DNA of 64,000 nucleotides from Phyllobacterium zundukense (GCF_025452195.1 NZ_CP104971.1:310001-374000); one strand, 5' to 3'; numbered from the stretch's first letter, positions 47,042 to 55,282 are shown. Notes: generated by a model from the sequence alone, not told the origin. A program made the numbers and translations.

Positions 47042-47682
47042 AGTCAATATTCAATGATGCAAAATCGCACGAGTTGGCGACCCAGTTTTTCATGGTAGCT
47101 ATGCTAGGCGGCGCAGTTGGCCTTGCCTACCGGTTTTGGGAAATGAGGCGTGCCGATGAAACGAAGCGCTTAGACAAGGAACGCGAAAGACGGGCGGTTC
47201 AGCGCGCCGCGCTACAGGAATTCTATCGCTCTGCTTTTACCCTACACCACGACTACAAGAAAATCAGGCGCACCCTCCGTTCTTTATCTTTTTGCGAGGG
47301 ACAAGATCGGAAAATCGAACGTCTGGCCTTCGAAAAGTTAATGGAAGCGTTGGAAGACTGCCAACTGCAGGCTGAAAGCTTGCATAGGTCGGTTGAGGCT
47401 CAGGCAGACCTTTTCGGCAATGAGCAAAAAAATCTCTCCAGCTACCTTAGTTTGGTAGACAGGTACCTACGAAATTTGGTGCGACAATACGAGGAGGGTT
47501 ACCAAGAACGTCGCCAGTTGGATCCTAAGGACTTGATGAGCCTTAATGCGGAAGTAAGAAGCTTTATTGATCGCAGCGAGAAGGGCGATCCAATTTGGAC
47601 AGATCTGTTCCTTCCTGCTGACAAGGTGCGAGATTCGTTGCTCGAACTAATTGCAAAAACGACGCCGGACATAACTGTATAA
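47038..47682 (+). CDS. Membrane-anchored coiled-coil protein of unknown function
   Basis: 214 aa with a GTG start at 47038, overlapping the upstream peptide stop by 4 bp. One N-terminal helix (FFMVAMLGGAVGLAYRFWEM) is followed by a long charged helical domain (DKERERRAVQRAALQEFYRS, KLMEALEDCQLQAESLHRSV) of about 180 aa in the cytoplasm. The layout (small membrane peptide plus membrane-anchored coiled coil) recalls two-component membrane systems of accessory or defence type, but no known domain is visible. No damage to the frame. Confidence 0.6.
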   Translation: MKSIFNDAKSHELATQFFMVAMLGGAVGLAYRFWEMRRADETKRLDKERERRAVQRAALQEFYRSAFTLHHDYKKIRRTLRSLSFCEGQDRKIERLAFEKLMEALEDCQLQAESLHRSVEAQADLFGNEQKNLSSYLSLVDRYLRNLVRQYEEGYQERRQLDPKDLMSLNAEVRSFIDRSEKGDPIWTDLFLPADKVRDSLLELIAKTTPDITV

Positions 47683-47957
47683 CTTGTTGTGGCACTGTAC
47701 TTGGTCGGGGTCTTCTCTATTCGGCGTGTTGAAGTCAAGCGCTGTCACGCTTCCGGCTTCTTCTTTTGCGGCTGACGTCGTTCACGGGGCCTCGCTTCTC
47801 TTCGGGATCGGCTCTTGGCCCTCCCAGCACGGGATCAGAAGAACGAAGCGGCTCAATCTTCCTCGCGTCCTGATCGCAATGCGCGATCGGCACAAGACTC
47901 CAAAGCGAGATGAGGAATTCAACAAAATCAAAGGCGTTCCTTTTGTCTCTAAATTTG

Positions 47958-48056
47958 CTATTTTGCCTTATTCGAGATTCGATGCACCAAAGCCGCGAGG
48001 ACCTCTTCCTTGGTCCATCCGGCAACTTGGGCATCGCCCAGGAACTCGCAGCTCAT
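47958..48056 (-). CDS. 32-aa open frame, possibly the tail of a rhizobial hypothetical
   Basis: ATG at 48056; the peptide starts MSCEFLGDAQVAGWTKEEVL and ends AALVHRISNKAK. The GWTKEEVLAALV pattern looks like the C-terminus of small rhizobial proteins. It may be a remnant. The flanking 47683-47957 shows nothing else. Confidence 0.35.
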   Translation of the reverse strand: MSCEFLGDAQVAGWTKEEVLAALVHRISNKAK

Positions 48057-48157
48057 CTCAAATCACAAGAGCGAGACATTGCCGACACTCTGCTGCGTCA
48101 CGTTTGGCCGCTGGCTTGGAAACATATCAATCTGAGATGTTCTTGTCGTGGCCCCTA

Positions 48158-48364
48158 TCAATGAACAATTCTGTCCAGGAACGCTTTGGTACGTTCACTT
48201 TTAGGATTTCTGAAAAACTCATCGGGCGCGTTGCTCTCGATAATGCTGCCGTCGGCCATAAATACAACCCGATCAGCAACCCGCTTGGCAAAACCCATCT
48301 CGTGGGTGACGACCAGCATCGTCATGCCCTCGTCAGCTAAAGAGACCATGGTGTTCAAGACTTC
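48158..48364 (-). pseudogene. C-terminal fragment of an amino-acid ABC transporter ATPase (GlnQ/HisP type)
   Basis: The minus strand reads [20 protein letters not shown], then [20 protein letters not shown] and [16 protein letters not shown] to a proper stop. It contains the switch His and the conserved end of polar amino-acid ABC ATPases. Everything before the D-loop is missing. At 48364/48365 the sequence switches to a different gene scrap on the other strand. An N-terminal fragment of the same family lies at 55283-55477. Confidence 0.72.
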
Positions 48365-48460
48365 AACCGGACAATCCATGACAACATCGTTCTCGCCAAT
48401 CCTGCGATGTCACGTGAAGCGGCCATCCGGATGGCGAAACTCTCGGGGGCTGACGAGTTT
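48365..48460 (+). pseudogene. Scrap of a type I secretion/exporter ABC ATPase
   Basis: The plus strand reads [20 protein letters not shown] then IRMAKLSGADEF. It matches the segment between Walker A and the signature in HlyB-like exporters (FNRSIRDNIALxxP...AAKLAGAHEF). Only about 32 codons remain, joined sharply to the GlnQ-type fragment. Confidence 0.5.
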
Positions 48461-48542
48461 AAACCAACCGCATAAGCCGATGATGGTTTCATCCACAAGT
48501 TACAGGCCAGGCATCGTTTCAAGGTGTTGGCGTGGAAGGTGG

Positions 48543-48779
48543 CTAGTGGCGCTCGGCAGAAAGCATGGCGATGAACGGCAGCTCGATCAGTAATGTGTGA
48601 AGAGCCCCGCCGCGCTCACAGCTGCGACAGCAGCAGCCCAAAAACCAAGGATTAGAGACACTGGAAGGTCTGCACCGTGGGTAAAGGTCAAAAGACCCCG
48701 GCCTAGCAATGACAGCACAAGGACGTGCGACAGATAAACCGCGTACGATAAACAGGAGGTGCTTATCCGACTGTTGAAC
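48543..48779 (-). pseudogene. C-terminal remnant of an acyltransferase-3 membrane protein
   Basis: One minus frame reads ISTSCLSYAVYLSHVLVLSL then VSLILGFWAAAVAAVSAAGL, FTHY and stop at 48587. Another frame continues LLIELPFIAMLSAERH. Joined, they give the last two helices and HYLIELPF end of OafA/Acyl_transf_3 proteins, so there is a frameshift near 48595. The N-terminal helices are gone. Confidence 0.55.
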
Positions 48780-48797
48780 CCGAAACTGCAAGGCTGA

Positions 48798-49002
48798 ACG
48801 TTGTGTGGAGGCAACCATAACGTCGATATGTTCGGGCACGTTGCTTTTCTCCGAGCACAACCTCCACCACCCGGAGAGATTTTGCCGGTTGTCCGCATCG
48901 ATGAGGAGAACGCGCTCACCGCGCAGCGCGTATTCTCACGCCATTAGCGTGACAAGCTCCCGCTCCGCCTTTGTTGCTCACCGCCGCGTAGGTTCTTGCC
49001 AT
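48798..49002 (-). pseudogene. ParA-like partition ATPase, broken
   Basis: From the ATG at 49002 the minus strand reads MARTYAAVSNKGGAGA, a deviant Walker motif KGGAGK(T) cut by a frameshift. The next frame gives LVTLMA, stop, EYALRGERVLLIDADNRQNL then SGWWRLCSEKSNVPEHIDVM and VASTQR. This is the N-terminal part of ParA/VirC1-type ATPases of plasmids and integrative elements. A frameshift, an internal stop and loss of the C-terminal half make it inactive. Confidence 0.65.
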
Positions 49003-49132
49003 GGTCGCGTCTATATTCGTGCTGGCGATAAACCCATCATGCATCGAAATGACCGATCGGCGCAAGTCAAATCTGAATATAGTATATTCCTCCTTAAGGG
49101 TGAGCGTTTTCGGCATTCATTCGCGGAATACA

Positions 49133-49152
49133 GTGTGGAATATATTCCACAC
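49133..49152. promoter_or_regulatory. Perfect 20-bp palindrome upstream of the mobilization genes
   Basis: GTGTGGAATA followed by its exact inverse TATTCCACAC. A TTGACA-like hexamer lies at 49183-49188 and a CTCTATATAGAG dyad at 49210-49221. Probably an operator/promoter region between the parA remnant and mobC. Confidence 0.5.
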
Positions 49153-49397
49153 CGCATAAATACACGGGTCAAATGCATGGAGTTGACATACAGAGTGGAT
49201 GTATTTTCACTCTATATAGAGAGATAAAGCAATTGCTTAGCGCGAGTTGGTCTAGCGGTAAGGCATTTGGCGTAAGATGCTGCTTGCGCAATCCGCTTCG
49301 GTCAGACCGGACGGATGGAAGGTCTCGATTAGCAAGCCACAGCGACGAACCTAAGGCGATGACTTGAAAAAATGTTACCAAATCGGTACAGTTGGTT

Positions 49398-49460
49398 TTG
49401 GCAGGATACGCAAATTTGTGATACAAATTTGCTGAACGATCGACGGACAGGCCGTCGATA
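49398..49460. other. Candidate origin of transfer (oriT) with VirD2/RP4-type nic core
   Basis: On the minus strand 49401-49408 reads TATCCTGC, matching the YATCCTG/Y nic consensus of IncP oriT and Agrobacterium T-borders. One base away lies a perfect inverted repeat: GCAAATTTGT, GAT, ACAAATTTGC at 49410-49432. A second hairpin follows at 49439-49459 (ATCGACGG, ACAGG, CCGTCGAT). The mobC start is 33 bp further on. Position, nic core and repeats together fit an oriT; nicking is inferred. Confidence 0.65.
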
Positions 49461-49491
49461 TCGCCTGCGGCGAGATTTTGAGGAAGGTCAG

Positions 49492-49899
49492 GTGAACGGG
49501 TCCGCATCGGATAAGAATGACAAAGTCCCGAGGGCGGATCGCAAGACCAAGGTCGTCCACGCCCGATTCAGCGCCATGGAAATGGTAAAGATCGAGGACG
49601 CCGCACAGGCTACGGAGCTGACGGTCTCCGCCTTCATGCGGTCGCTGACCCTTGAGGGCGCCGGCGTTCGCCCCTTTTTCACGGAGGAGGATCGCGTCAT
49701 TCTCAGCGCGCTTCTCGCCGAGCTGAGGGCAGTTGGCGTCAATCTCAACCAGCTCGCCCGCGCCGCAAACCGAAGGAAGCCACGCACGGATGAGGAGCGC
49801 GCGGTGACCGATGGTGTTCAGCGGGCCATTGCGGCGCTGTTGTATGAGATCAGCTTCTTCGCCGATCGTGGCGCCAGGATGCGGAAAGGGAAGGCGTAG
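49492..49899 (+). CDS. mobC: MobC-like mobilization accessory protein
   Basis: 135 aa from a GTG at 49492 (MNGSASDKNDKVPRADRKTK) preceded by AGGAAGG. A ribbon-helix-helix start (KVVHARFSAMEMVKIEDAAQ) leads to the MobC signature ELRAVGVNLNQLARAANRRK and a helical end. MobC proteins bind oriT and help the relaxase melt the nic region. The stop TAG shares its last base with the GTG of the relaxase gene (TAGTG), so expression is coupled. Confidence 0.82.
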   Translation: MNGSASDKNDKVPRADRKTKVVHARFSAMEMVKIEDAAQATELTVSAFMRSLTLEGAGVRPFFTEEDRVILSALLAELRAVGVNLNQLARAANRRKPRTDEERAVTDGVQRAIAALLYEISFFADRGARMRKGKA

Positions 49900-51518
49900 T
49901 GGAGTTCTTTCTCGGAGCTTTCACCGCTGAATGGGAGCGGCGACGGGCGGCCTTGCTCCATGACCTCTCGCTCGGGCGAATTGGGCCGGATGATGATGAG
50001 GAGCGCCGCCGGGCAAGTGCCCCGGTGAGGGCAGGTCCCGCCGGAACGAAGACCGGCAGCCGGTTGCGAGCAGGCGGCTCCTGGCGACCGGGAACAGGTC
50101 GCGCCCGTCCCTTTGGCGAAAGGCCGATGCGCGCGCGCTTTGAAGGCCTTGCCGCCGGTAGTCAGTCGGCCGTGGTGAAAATGGCTTCGTTCGGCGGTGG
50201 TTCGCGACTGGGCGCCATGATCAATTACGTTTCCCGCAATGGCGAAGTCGTGGTCGAGAACGAGCGTGGCGATCACCTCCGCGGACGCGATCAACTGTCT
50301 GCTGTGGGAAGCGAGTGGGATCACCTTCTAAAGAACCGTGCCGCGAGCCGTGACATCGGGTTGTTCGAGATTTCCGTCACGGAAGGGCGCCGTGACGGTG
50401 AGGAGGGTATCGAACGGGCGCGCGCGATCGTGAGACAGGGCCTGGGCGACCGCGCTTTCGCTTTGGCAGTGACCATACGGCCCGATGGCAGCGGGTTCGA
50501 TATTGAAGGTATCGCCGTGCTTCGAAGTGCCCGGGGCGAGCGATTGAGTGCCGACGAGAAGGCAACGGCGATCGTTCAACGACGCCTTGACGACGCTCGT
50601 AGCGGAGTGGCCGGCAGCGCAAGCTTCCGGTTCACCGGTTATGGTAATGGAACGGATTACGGCAGCGGTCGCTTGCGTTCGCTGGTGGAAGCACACAAGG
50701 GCAAGGTGTGCGATGAGCACGGGCGCGAGATCGGTGACCGCAAGCGGGCGGGAGACCTTGTTCAACTTGAATGGCGCGGCCAGCTCCATAGCCGCAAACC
50801 GCGCGATGTCATGCATCTTGTCCTGTCGGCGCGCGCCGGAACCGATGCGCCGGCCTTTAGGGAAGCAGCGCGGGATTTCCTGGGGACGCAGTTTGCCGGG
50901 CACCGTTATGTGTTCTCACTTCACGATGCTGCAAGTGACCCGAAGGCGGAGGAAACAGGCGGCAAGCGGCCGCACGTTCACGTCCACGCCATCATCGCCA
51001 TGCGATCGGACGCAGGTGACAGGATCGAGACGACAATCCCGGCCTTTCGGGAGTGGCGGCTGACAATGGCCGAAAAGGCGCGCACGCACGGCATCAACAT
51101 GGAGATGACCGATCGCCGTGATCGTGCGAGCCCCCCTGCTTACTCGAAAAACCAGGTCCGGCCGATGAACATGATCGGTCGCACGCAACACGAAGGTACA
51201 AGCGCCTCCGCGCAACGCCGATACGACACAAAGCGCTCGGATAAGGATAGCTTCCCGCGCACGCCTCGCAGCAAGGCCTATGCCCGAACGGCGCAACAGG
51301 AGTGGCATTCTATCGGTAGTTCCGCGCTATTGCCTACGCAGAAAGACTTTGCCGGGGCTCAGGTAATCCGGTTTGAAGCCCACCCCCGCGCGAGCCGAAA
51401 GAAAGGCGGTCCGGCAAGGCCAGCCGTCAAATTCTGGCTCGCAATTTCGAACATATATGGTGAAGTTGGCGGCGCTTGTTTCGGAGAACGACGATATGCG
51501 GCACATGACCCGGCCTGA
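49899..51518 (+). CDS. Relaxase/mobilization nuclease (MOBP-like)
   Basis: 539 aa with a GTG start at 49899. An Arg-rich start is followed by the relaxase core at about 85-400: VVKMASFGGGSRLGAMINYV with the candidate active Tyr in INYVSRNGEVV, FEISVTEGRRDGEEGIERAR, and the metal triad HVHVHAIIAM at about 360. A downstream motif NMEMTDRRDRASPPAYSKNQ is typical of MOBP relaxases of Rhizobiales. It nicks the oriT and leads the strand to a coupling protein, which is not in the window, so the element is mobilizable rather than self-transmissible. The C-terminus overlaps the next gene by 62 bp in another frame. Confidence 0.85.
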   Translation: MEFFLGAFTAEWERRRAALLHDLSLGRIGPDDDEERRRASAPVRAGPAGTKTGSRLRAGGSWRPGTGRARPFGERPMRARFEGLAAGSQSAVVKMASFGGGSRLGAMINYVSRNGEVVVENERGDHLRGRDQLSAVGSEWDHLLKNRAASRDIGLFEISVTEGRRDGEEGIERARAIVRQGLGDRAFALAVTIRPDGSGFDIEGIAVLRSARGERLSADEKATAIVQRRLDDARSGVAGSASFRFTGYGNGTDYGSGRLRSLVEAHKGKVCDEHGREIGDRKRAGDLVQLEWRGQLHSRKPRDVMHLVLSARAGTDAPAFREAARDFLGTQFAGHRYVFSLHDAASDPKAEETGGKRPHVHVHAIIAMRSDAGDRIETTIPAFREWRLTMAEKARTHGINMEMTDRRDRASPPAYSKNQVRPMNMIGRTQHEGTSASAQRRYDTKRSDKDSFPRTPRSKAYARTAQQEWHSIGSSALLPTQKDFAGAQVIRFEAHPRASRKKGGPARPAVKFWLAISNIYGEVGGACFGERRYAAHDPA

Positions 51519-52278
51519 ATTCGAAGCCTACGAAAGACGCGTGGAGACTGCACTCTTCCAGGCGGCGCGCTCTTTGCCACCGCATGAACAGGATGGGTTT
51601 GAGGAAATTGCCAAGGCGGCGAGGGAACACGTCAATGTGCGCCGCGAACTTGTCGACATACTGGAAGAGCGCGGTCGCAATGCTGGCGACGCGCTGGCTC
51701 GCAGCTCAAGCGTCAATGGGCCGGAAGACGAGATGCCGCGATGGAATAATGCTGTCGAGCGCCATGGGTTTGCGGCCACCGAGGCGGCGAACAGACACCT
51801 GGTTGAGATCGAGCAATCCCGGGGAGCCATCGACAGAGCCGAGGCAGATAACCAGGATCCGGACAAAGTCAGGGCGATGAAACAGGAACTCGAAAATCAA
51901 CTGATCAAAACCGCTGAGCTTGGCGCGAGCGGAAACGCCCTGATCCGGGAAGTGGCCGAAATTGATGAGGATCTGAAAAACGCGCTCCAGGCTGTGGGAC
52001 GTGAGCGGCTGAAGGCTGAGCGTGAGCGATCCCCGTCGGGCTCTGAGGCAAACGAAGTGACCGGATTGTTGGTCGGGGGCGCTCCCAACACGGCGTTAAC
52101 GCGGGTAGGTGACGACCAAAACCGCGATGCAGACGGTCAGAATACCGGGCAGATGGCAGGTTCCAGTGGCGATACAACAAAGAGCGACCCCGCTAAGCAG
52201 CATGTGCCGCGCCTGGAAGAGCTGCAACGGGAAGCTGATGAACAAAGAGCGGGCGATCACGATGATCGAGACCGGTAA
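51457..52278 (+). CDS. Coiled-coil protein of the mobilization region
   Basis: 273 aa from the ATG at 51457 (MVKLAALVSENDDMRHMTRP), overlapping the relaxase end. It is long, helical and charged (EFEAYERRVETALFQAARSL, RAMKQELENQLIKTAELGAS), with a disordered acidic tail (DDQNRDADGQNTGQMAGSSG). No enzyme motif. Proteins of this shape follow relaxase genes on rhizobial mobilizable elements and may join the relaxosome. It could also be a shifted tail of the relaxase itself. Confidence 0.6.
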   Translation: MVKLAALVSENDDMRHMTRPEFEAYERRVETALFQAARSLPPHEQDGFEEIAKAAREHVNVRRELVDILEERGRNAGDALARSSSVNGPEDEMPRWNNAVERHGFAATEAANRHLVEIEQSRGAIDRAEADNQDPDKVRAMKQELENQLIKTAELGASGNALIREVAEIDEDLKNALQAVGRERLKAERERSPSGSEANEVTGLLVGGAPNTALTRVGDDQNRDADGQNTGQMAGSSGDTTKSDPAKQHVPRLEELQREADEQRAGDHDDRDR

Positions 52279-52293
52279 CAAGAGGGCAATGCC

Positions 52294-52455
52294 ATGCGTG
52301 ACGAGAGGCGGATCATCGTCGTAGAGGAGGATACCAAAAGCAACGAGGGATTGGCGACGGCATTCGGCATCGTGTTTGTCGTTGTCATGGGGATCGCATT
52401 GTTCGACCGTGGGCTGACAATGGCCTGGGCGGCAGTCGTTGGCTGGTTCAACTAA
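52294..52455 (+). CDS. 53-aa membrane peptide of the mobilization operon
   Basis: ATG at 52294, 15 bp after the coiled-coil gene, with AGAGGG upstream. A charged start (MRDERRIIVVEEDTKSNEGL) is followed by two hydrophobic segments (AFGIVFVVVMGIALF, AWAAVVGWFN). It is the likely last gene of the mob operon. Unknown role; it may anchor the relaxosome to the membrane. Confidence 0.6.
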   Translation: MRDERRIIVVEEDTKSNEGLATAFGIVFVVVMGIALFDRGLTMAWAAVVGWFN

Positions 52456-52731
52456 GACCTTTTGGGGAGCGGCCGCGCATTGCGACGACGTCCGGTGGCA
52501 CCAAGAACCCATTTCAGGACATCTCATTCGCTTCTATAATTGACACAAAGCCCAGTTTTGTGGGGCTTTTGCCATTCATGAGCTTCCAGATAGTACCAAG
52601 ACATCCCAGATTTTTGTTGATATATTTTCTGGTATTCTTCAACACACCCACAAATGTGACGCCGAACGGCTCGAAACTCTGGCGGCTTTCTTACCGACAT
52701 AACAATAAGCAAAAGCTGCTCTCGTTGCACC

Positions 52732-53190
52732 AACAGTCTGGTTGCGGGCGAGCGGTTCGAGGACGTTCGCGTCCCGCACAAAGGCAGTATCCAGCATGAC
52801 ATCATCGAAGGCGTTTATACCGTCGCGGAGGATTTCCCGCACCTGTTCGACGCCAGTGAGACCATGAAAGAAATCACCCTGTCGGCGGACGAGCGCCGCG
52901 TGCTGGCCGAGGCGAGCCTTGTCGCCCGCTATGGTGAGGAGGAAAGCCCCATCCGCCCCGAGCAGATCATCGAGCCGCGTCGTCGCGAGGACGCCGCGCA
53001 AAGCCTCTGGATGTCCTACAATGTCATTCAGGAGAATATGATTAGGGCGGATTGAACGGGCAGCGGCGCAACGCCGAGGGCCGCATTCGCCGCAGTCAGA
53101 CTCGCGCCATTAGGCATCGACCAGAATGTGACCCTCAACCGCGCGCTCTGGACGCTGGCCGAGGGTATGCGGCGCCTCAAGACGCGATGA
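52732..53190 (+). pseudogene. C-terminal remnant of a DUF932 plasmid/phage protein
   Basis: The frame from 52732 reads NSLVAGERFEDVRVPHKGSI, then VYTVAEDFPHLFDASETMKE, SADERRVLAEASLVARYGEE and SLWMSYNVIQENMIR. A frameshift near 53045 follows, then NGQRRNAEGRIRRSQTRAI, then in a third frame GIDQNVTLNRALWTLAEGMR RLKTR and the stop at 53188. DUF932 proteins sit on plasmids and integrative elements and are related to phage DNA-handling genes. The N-terminal half is missing. Confidence 0.65.
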
Positions 53191-53193
53191 CCC

Positions 53194-53240
53194 GGAAAGC
53201 CATAGAGTCGGGTTTCCGGCTCTACGGCTTTCCGCCTTTT
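53194..53240 (+). terminator. Hairpin terminator after the DUF932 remnant
   Basis: GGAAAGCC at 53194 pairs with GGCTTTCC at 53226, with an inner TAGAG/CTCTA stem and a short T-run (53237-53240). It fits a Rho-independent terminator. Confidence 0.6.
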
Positions 53241-53302
53241 AGGCAGTTTTACCACCTATCCCGTGGCCCGGATCGAAATTCATGAGTACGAGGGGTCGAT
53301 TT

Positions 53303-53518
53303 TCACGAAGATTTTTGGCGCAACAACTCGCACGGATCAACGCCCAGCGCATCGGCTATTTGGCCAAGTACGGTCACGCTGGCCGAGACTTTGCCGCGTT
53401 CGATCGCGCCGACATAGCGCATACTCAAATCGGCCCGCGCTGCCAAATCCTCTTGCGTCAGGTTCTTTTCATGGCGAATGCGACGCAGGTTGACCGCCAT
53501 GGATTCCTTCAAGTCCAT
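53303..53518 (-). CDS. Small XRE-family regulator
   Basis: 71 aa, ATG at 53518. Helix-turn-helix: NLRRIRHEKNLTQEDLAARA, then LSMRYVGAIERGKVSASVTV and LGQIADALGVDPCELL. Single-domain repressors of this size control restriction, plasmid or phage-like genes. It is divergent from the larger XRE gene at 53719, and overlapping inverted repeats lie between them at 53545-53567. Confidence 0.85.
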   Translation of the reverse strand: MDLKESMAVNLRRIRHEKNLTQEDLAARADLSMRYVGAIERGKVSASVTVLGQIADALGVDPCELLRQKSS

Positions 53519-53544
53519 GGCAGATGGGAAGCAGAACCGGAACC

Positions 53545-53567
53545 ATCGTTCTAGGAACGATAGTTCC
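53545..53567. promoter_or_regulatory. Overlapping inverted repeats between the two XRE genes
   Basis: ATCGTTC, TAG, GAACGAT (53545-53561) overlaps GGAAC, GATA, GTTCC (53554-53567). It lies 26 bp upstream of the small XRE gene, a likely autoregulatory operator. Confidence 0.5.
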
Positions 53568-53718
53568 TATTCGTCTCCGATGTGCTATATAGGCCGAGTA
53601 TTGTAGCGGCAGACCAACGGGTAGGTGCGTTTGGTGATCAAGTTCAGTCGATCATTGCTTGCTGTTAATGGCTCTCGCGGGATGTACCGCGACATACTCG
53701 CTCCACGGGGATTGACAG

Positions 53719-54291
53719 ATGCTCCGCCGAAATGTCCAGCTGCCAGAAACGCCATCGCGGTCGCGTTACCCGCAAGCACCTATGTGCGAATGCCCACATG
53801 CTGCTGATCTGTATGTCGGGCGTCAGGTTGTTGTCGTCCGCCTTCAATACGACGTGACGCAGGCCGAGCTTGCCCGCGCTGTCCAGGTAAGCCCGCAGCA
53901 ACTCCAAAAATATGAGAACGGCAAGAACCGCATCAGTGCGTCCATGCTGTTTGAAATCGCGACATTCCTCGGCGTGCCCGTCGGGCGTTTCTTTGAAGGG
54001 CTGCCGGGCAATGCAAGGCCGGAGGGCGAGGTGGCCTCGCTCCCGGTCGACGAGCGGATCACATTCATAGCAAGCAGTGAGGGGCGGCGGCTGATTGAAG
54101 GGGTGATGCGGCTGCCTCCCCGCACGCGCCGCCGCGTATCCTCGCTCATTGCTGCCCTTGGCGAAGAATTTTCTGCTTTGGAAGGGGACAAGAGGGGCCA
54201 TGCGCCGAAGACTGAGAATGGGCACAGCGGGGTACCGGACACATATGGGGCAGGGCGGACGGGTTTTGCATCCGATGAGGATCGGGGATGA
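53719..54291 (+). CDS. XRE-family transcriptional regulator
   Basis: 190 aa from the ATG at 53719; an internal ATG (MCECPHAADLYVGRQ) is possible. Helix-turn-helix VVRLQYDVTQAELARAVQVS then PQQLQKYENGKNRISASMLF, similar to Rhizobiales phage/plasmid-type repressors. A C-terminal part of about 100 aa includes MRLPPRTRRRVSSLIAALGE. The 3' end overlaps the AraC gene by 4 bp, so the two are cotranscribed. Confidence 0.8.
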   Translation: MLRRNVQLPETPSRSRYPQAPMCECPHAADLYVGRQVVVVRLQYDVTQAELARAVQVSPQQLQKYENGKNRISASMLFEIATFLGVPVGRFFEGLPGNARPEGEVASLPVDERITFIASSEGRRLIEGVMRLPPRTRRRVSSLIAALGEEFSALEGDKRGHAPKTENGHSGVPDTYGAGRTGFASDEDRG

Positions 54292-55190
54292 ACATGACGA
54301 TCTCCGGGCCACAACCTGCCTTCAAGGTCGGTGACTGCCGGACAACCTCCCGTGAGCAGAGCACCTGGCACCGCGTGGAGGCCGACCTTGTCCGGCGCAG
54401 CGGGCTTGCCAAGGAGGAGACGGCGATCACCTCCAGCCGGCACGTTGTCCTTCTCAATGTGCAGGGCAACTGCGAGCGCGGTGAATACTTCATAGATGGC
54501 AGGAACGCCGGGTTTGTGCCCCGAAAGCCCGGCGCAATCCTGTTTGTTCCCGCCGGATGCAGCTGGCGGGGTTGGGAAGCCGGCGCCTCGACAGCGGCTT
54601 ATCTGTCAATCCAGGTCAAACCGGCGCATGTGCCAGAGCTTCTTGCCGGGGTGCCGCTCGACGCGCTACCGTCGCTTTCGCCGGATCTCGGCTTCGAGGA
54701 TCCCATCATCCTCAACGCAGCGCGCGGGATAGGCGCAGAGATGCGTGACCGCAATCCTCTCAGCGCCATGCTTGTGGAGAGCTATACGGCCACAATCTTC
54801 GCCCAGCTGATGCGCAGGCAAAGATATCGGCCCTCTGTGCGCAAAGGCGGGCTCGCCCCGATGAACCTTAACCGGGTGATTCAGAAAATTGATGACGACC
54901 TCACGGCTGACTTGTCGCTTTTACAACTGGCCGATCTTGCCGGTTTGAGCGTTCCGCACTTTTGCCGGGCGTTCAGGCAAACGCTTGGCTGTCCGCCCTA
55001 TGCCTTCATCATCCGGCGCAGGATCGAGCGGGCAAAGGACTTTCTGCGCCATTCCTCGATGCCGGTCACCGATATCGCCCTGTCCTGTGGCTTCTCCAGT
55101 TCAAGCCATTTTTCCAACGCCTTTCGGCGGGAAGTGGGTACGACCCCCGTGGCCTATCGCGGCAGCTGGCCGTGCAAGGCATCGCAATGA
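54288..55190 (+). CDS. AraC-family transcriptional regulator
   Basis: 300 aa, ATG at 54288 overlapping the XRE stop. The N-terminal part has a cupin-like sensor (HVVLLNVQGNCERGEYFIDG, PRKPGAILFVPAGCSWRGWE). The C-terminal DNA-binding domain has SLLQLADLAGLSVPHFCRAF and PVTDIALSCGFSSSSHFSNA FRREVG. The coupling of an XRE and an AraC gene suggests a two-step control circuit of the mobile element or its cargo. Targets are unknown. Confidence 0.85.
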   Translation: MNMTISGPQPAFKVGDCRTTSREQSTWHRVEADLVRRSGLAKEETAITSSRHVVLLNVQGNCERGEYFIDGRNAGFVPRKPGAILFVPAGCSWRGWEAGASTAAYLSIQVKPAHVPELLAGVPLDALPSLSPDLGFEDPIILNAARGIGAEMRDRNPLSAMLVESYTATIFAQLMRRQRYRPSVRKGGLAPMNLNRVIQKIDDDLTADLSLLQLADLAGLSVPHFCRAFRQTLGCPPYAFIIRRRIERAKDFLRHSSMPVTDIALSCGFSSSSHFSNAFRREVGTTPVAYRGSWPCKASQ

Positions 55191-55282
55191 TTTACTGATC
55201 AGATCGCGCACCTGCATCAATTTACTGCAAGCACCCTCGCGTTTGCTGTCGCATCTTGGCGAAAAACAAACGAGGGTCTCCA

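Noticed and set aside
49238..49310. tRNA-like stretch (GGTCTAGCGGTAAGGCA resembles a D-arm)
   Set aside because: No acceptor pairing and no TTCGA loop at the right distance, so it cannot fold as a tRNA; it could at most be a remnant.
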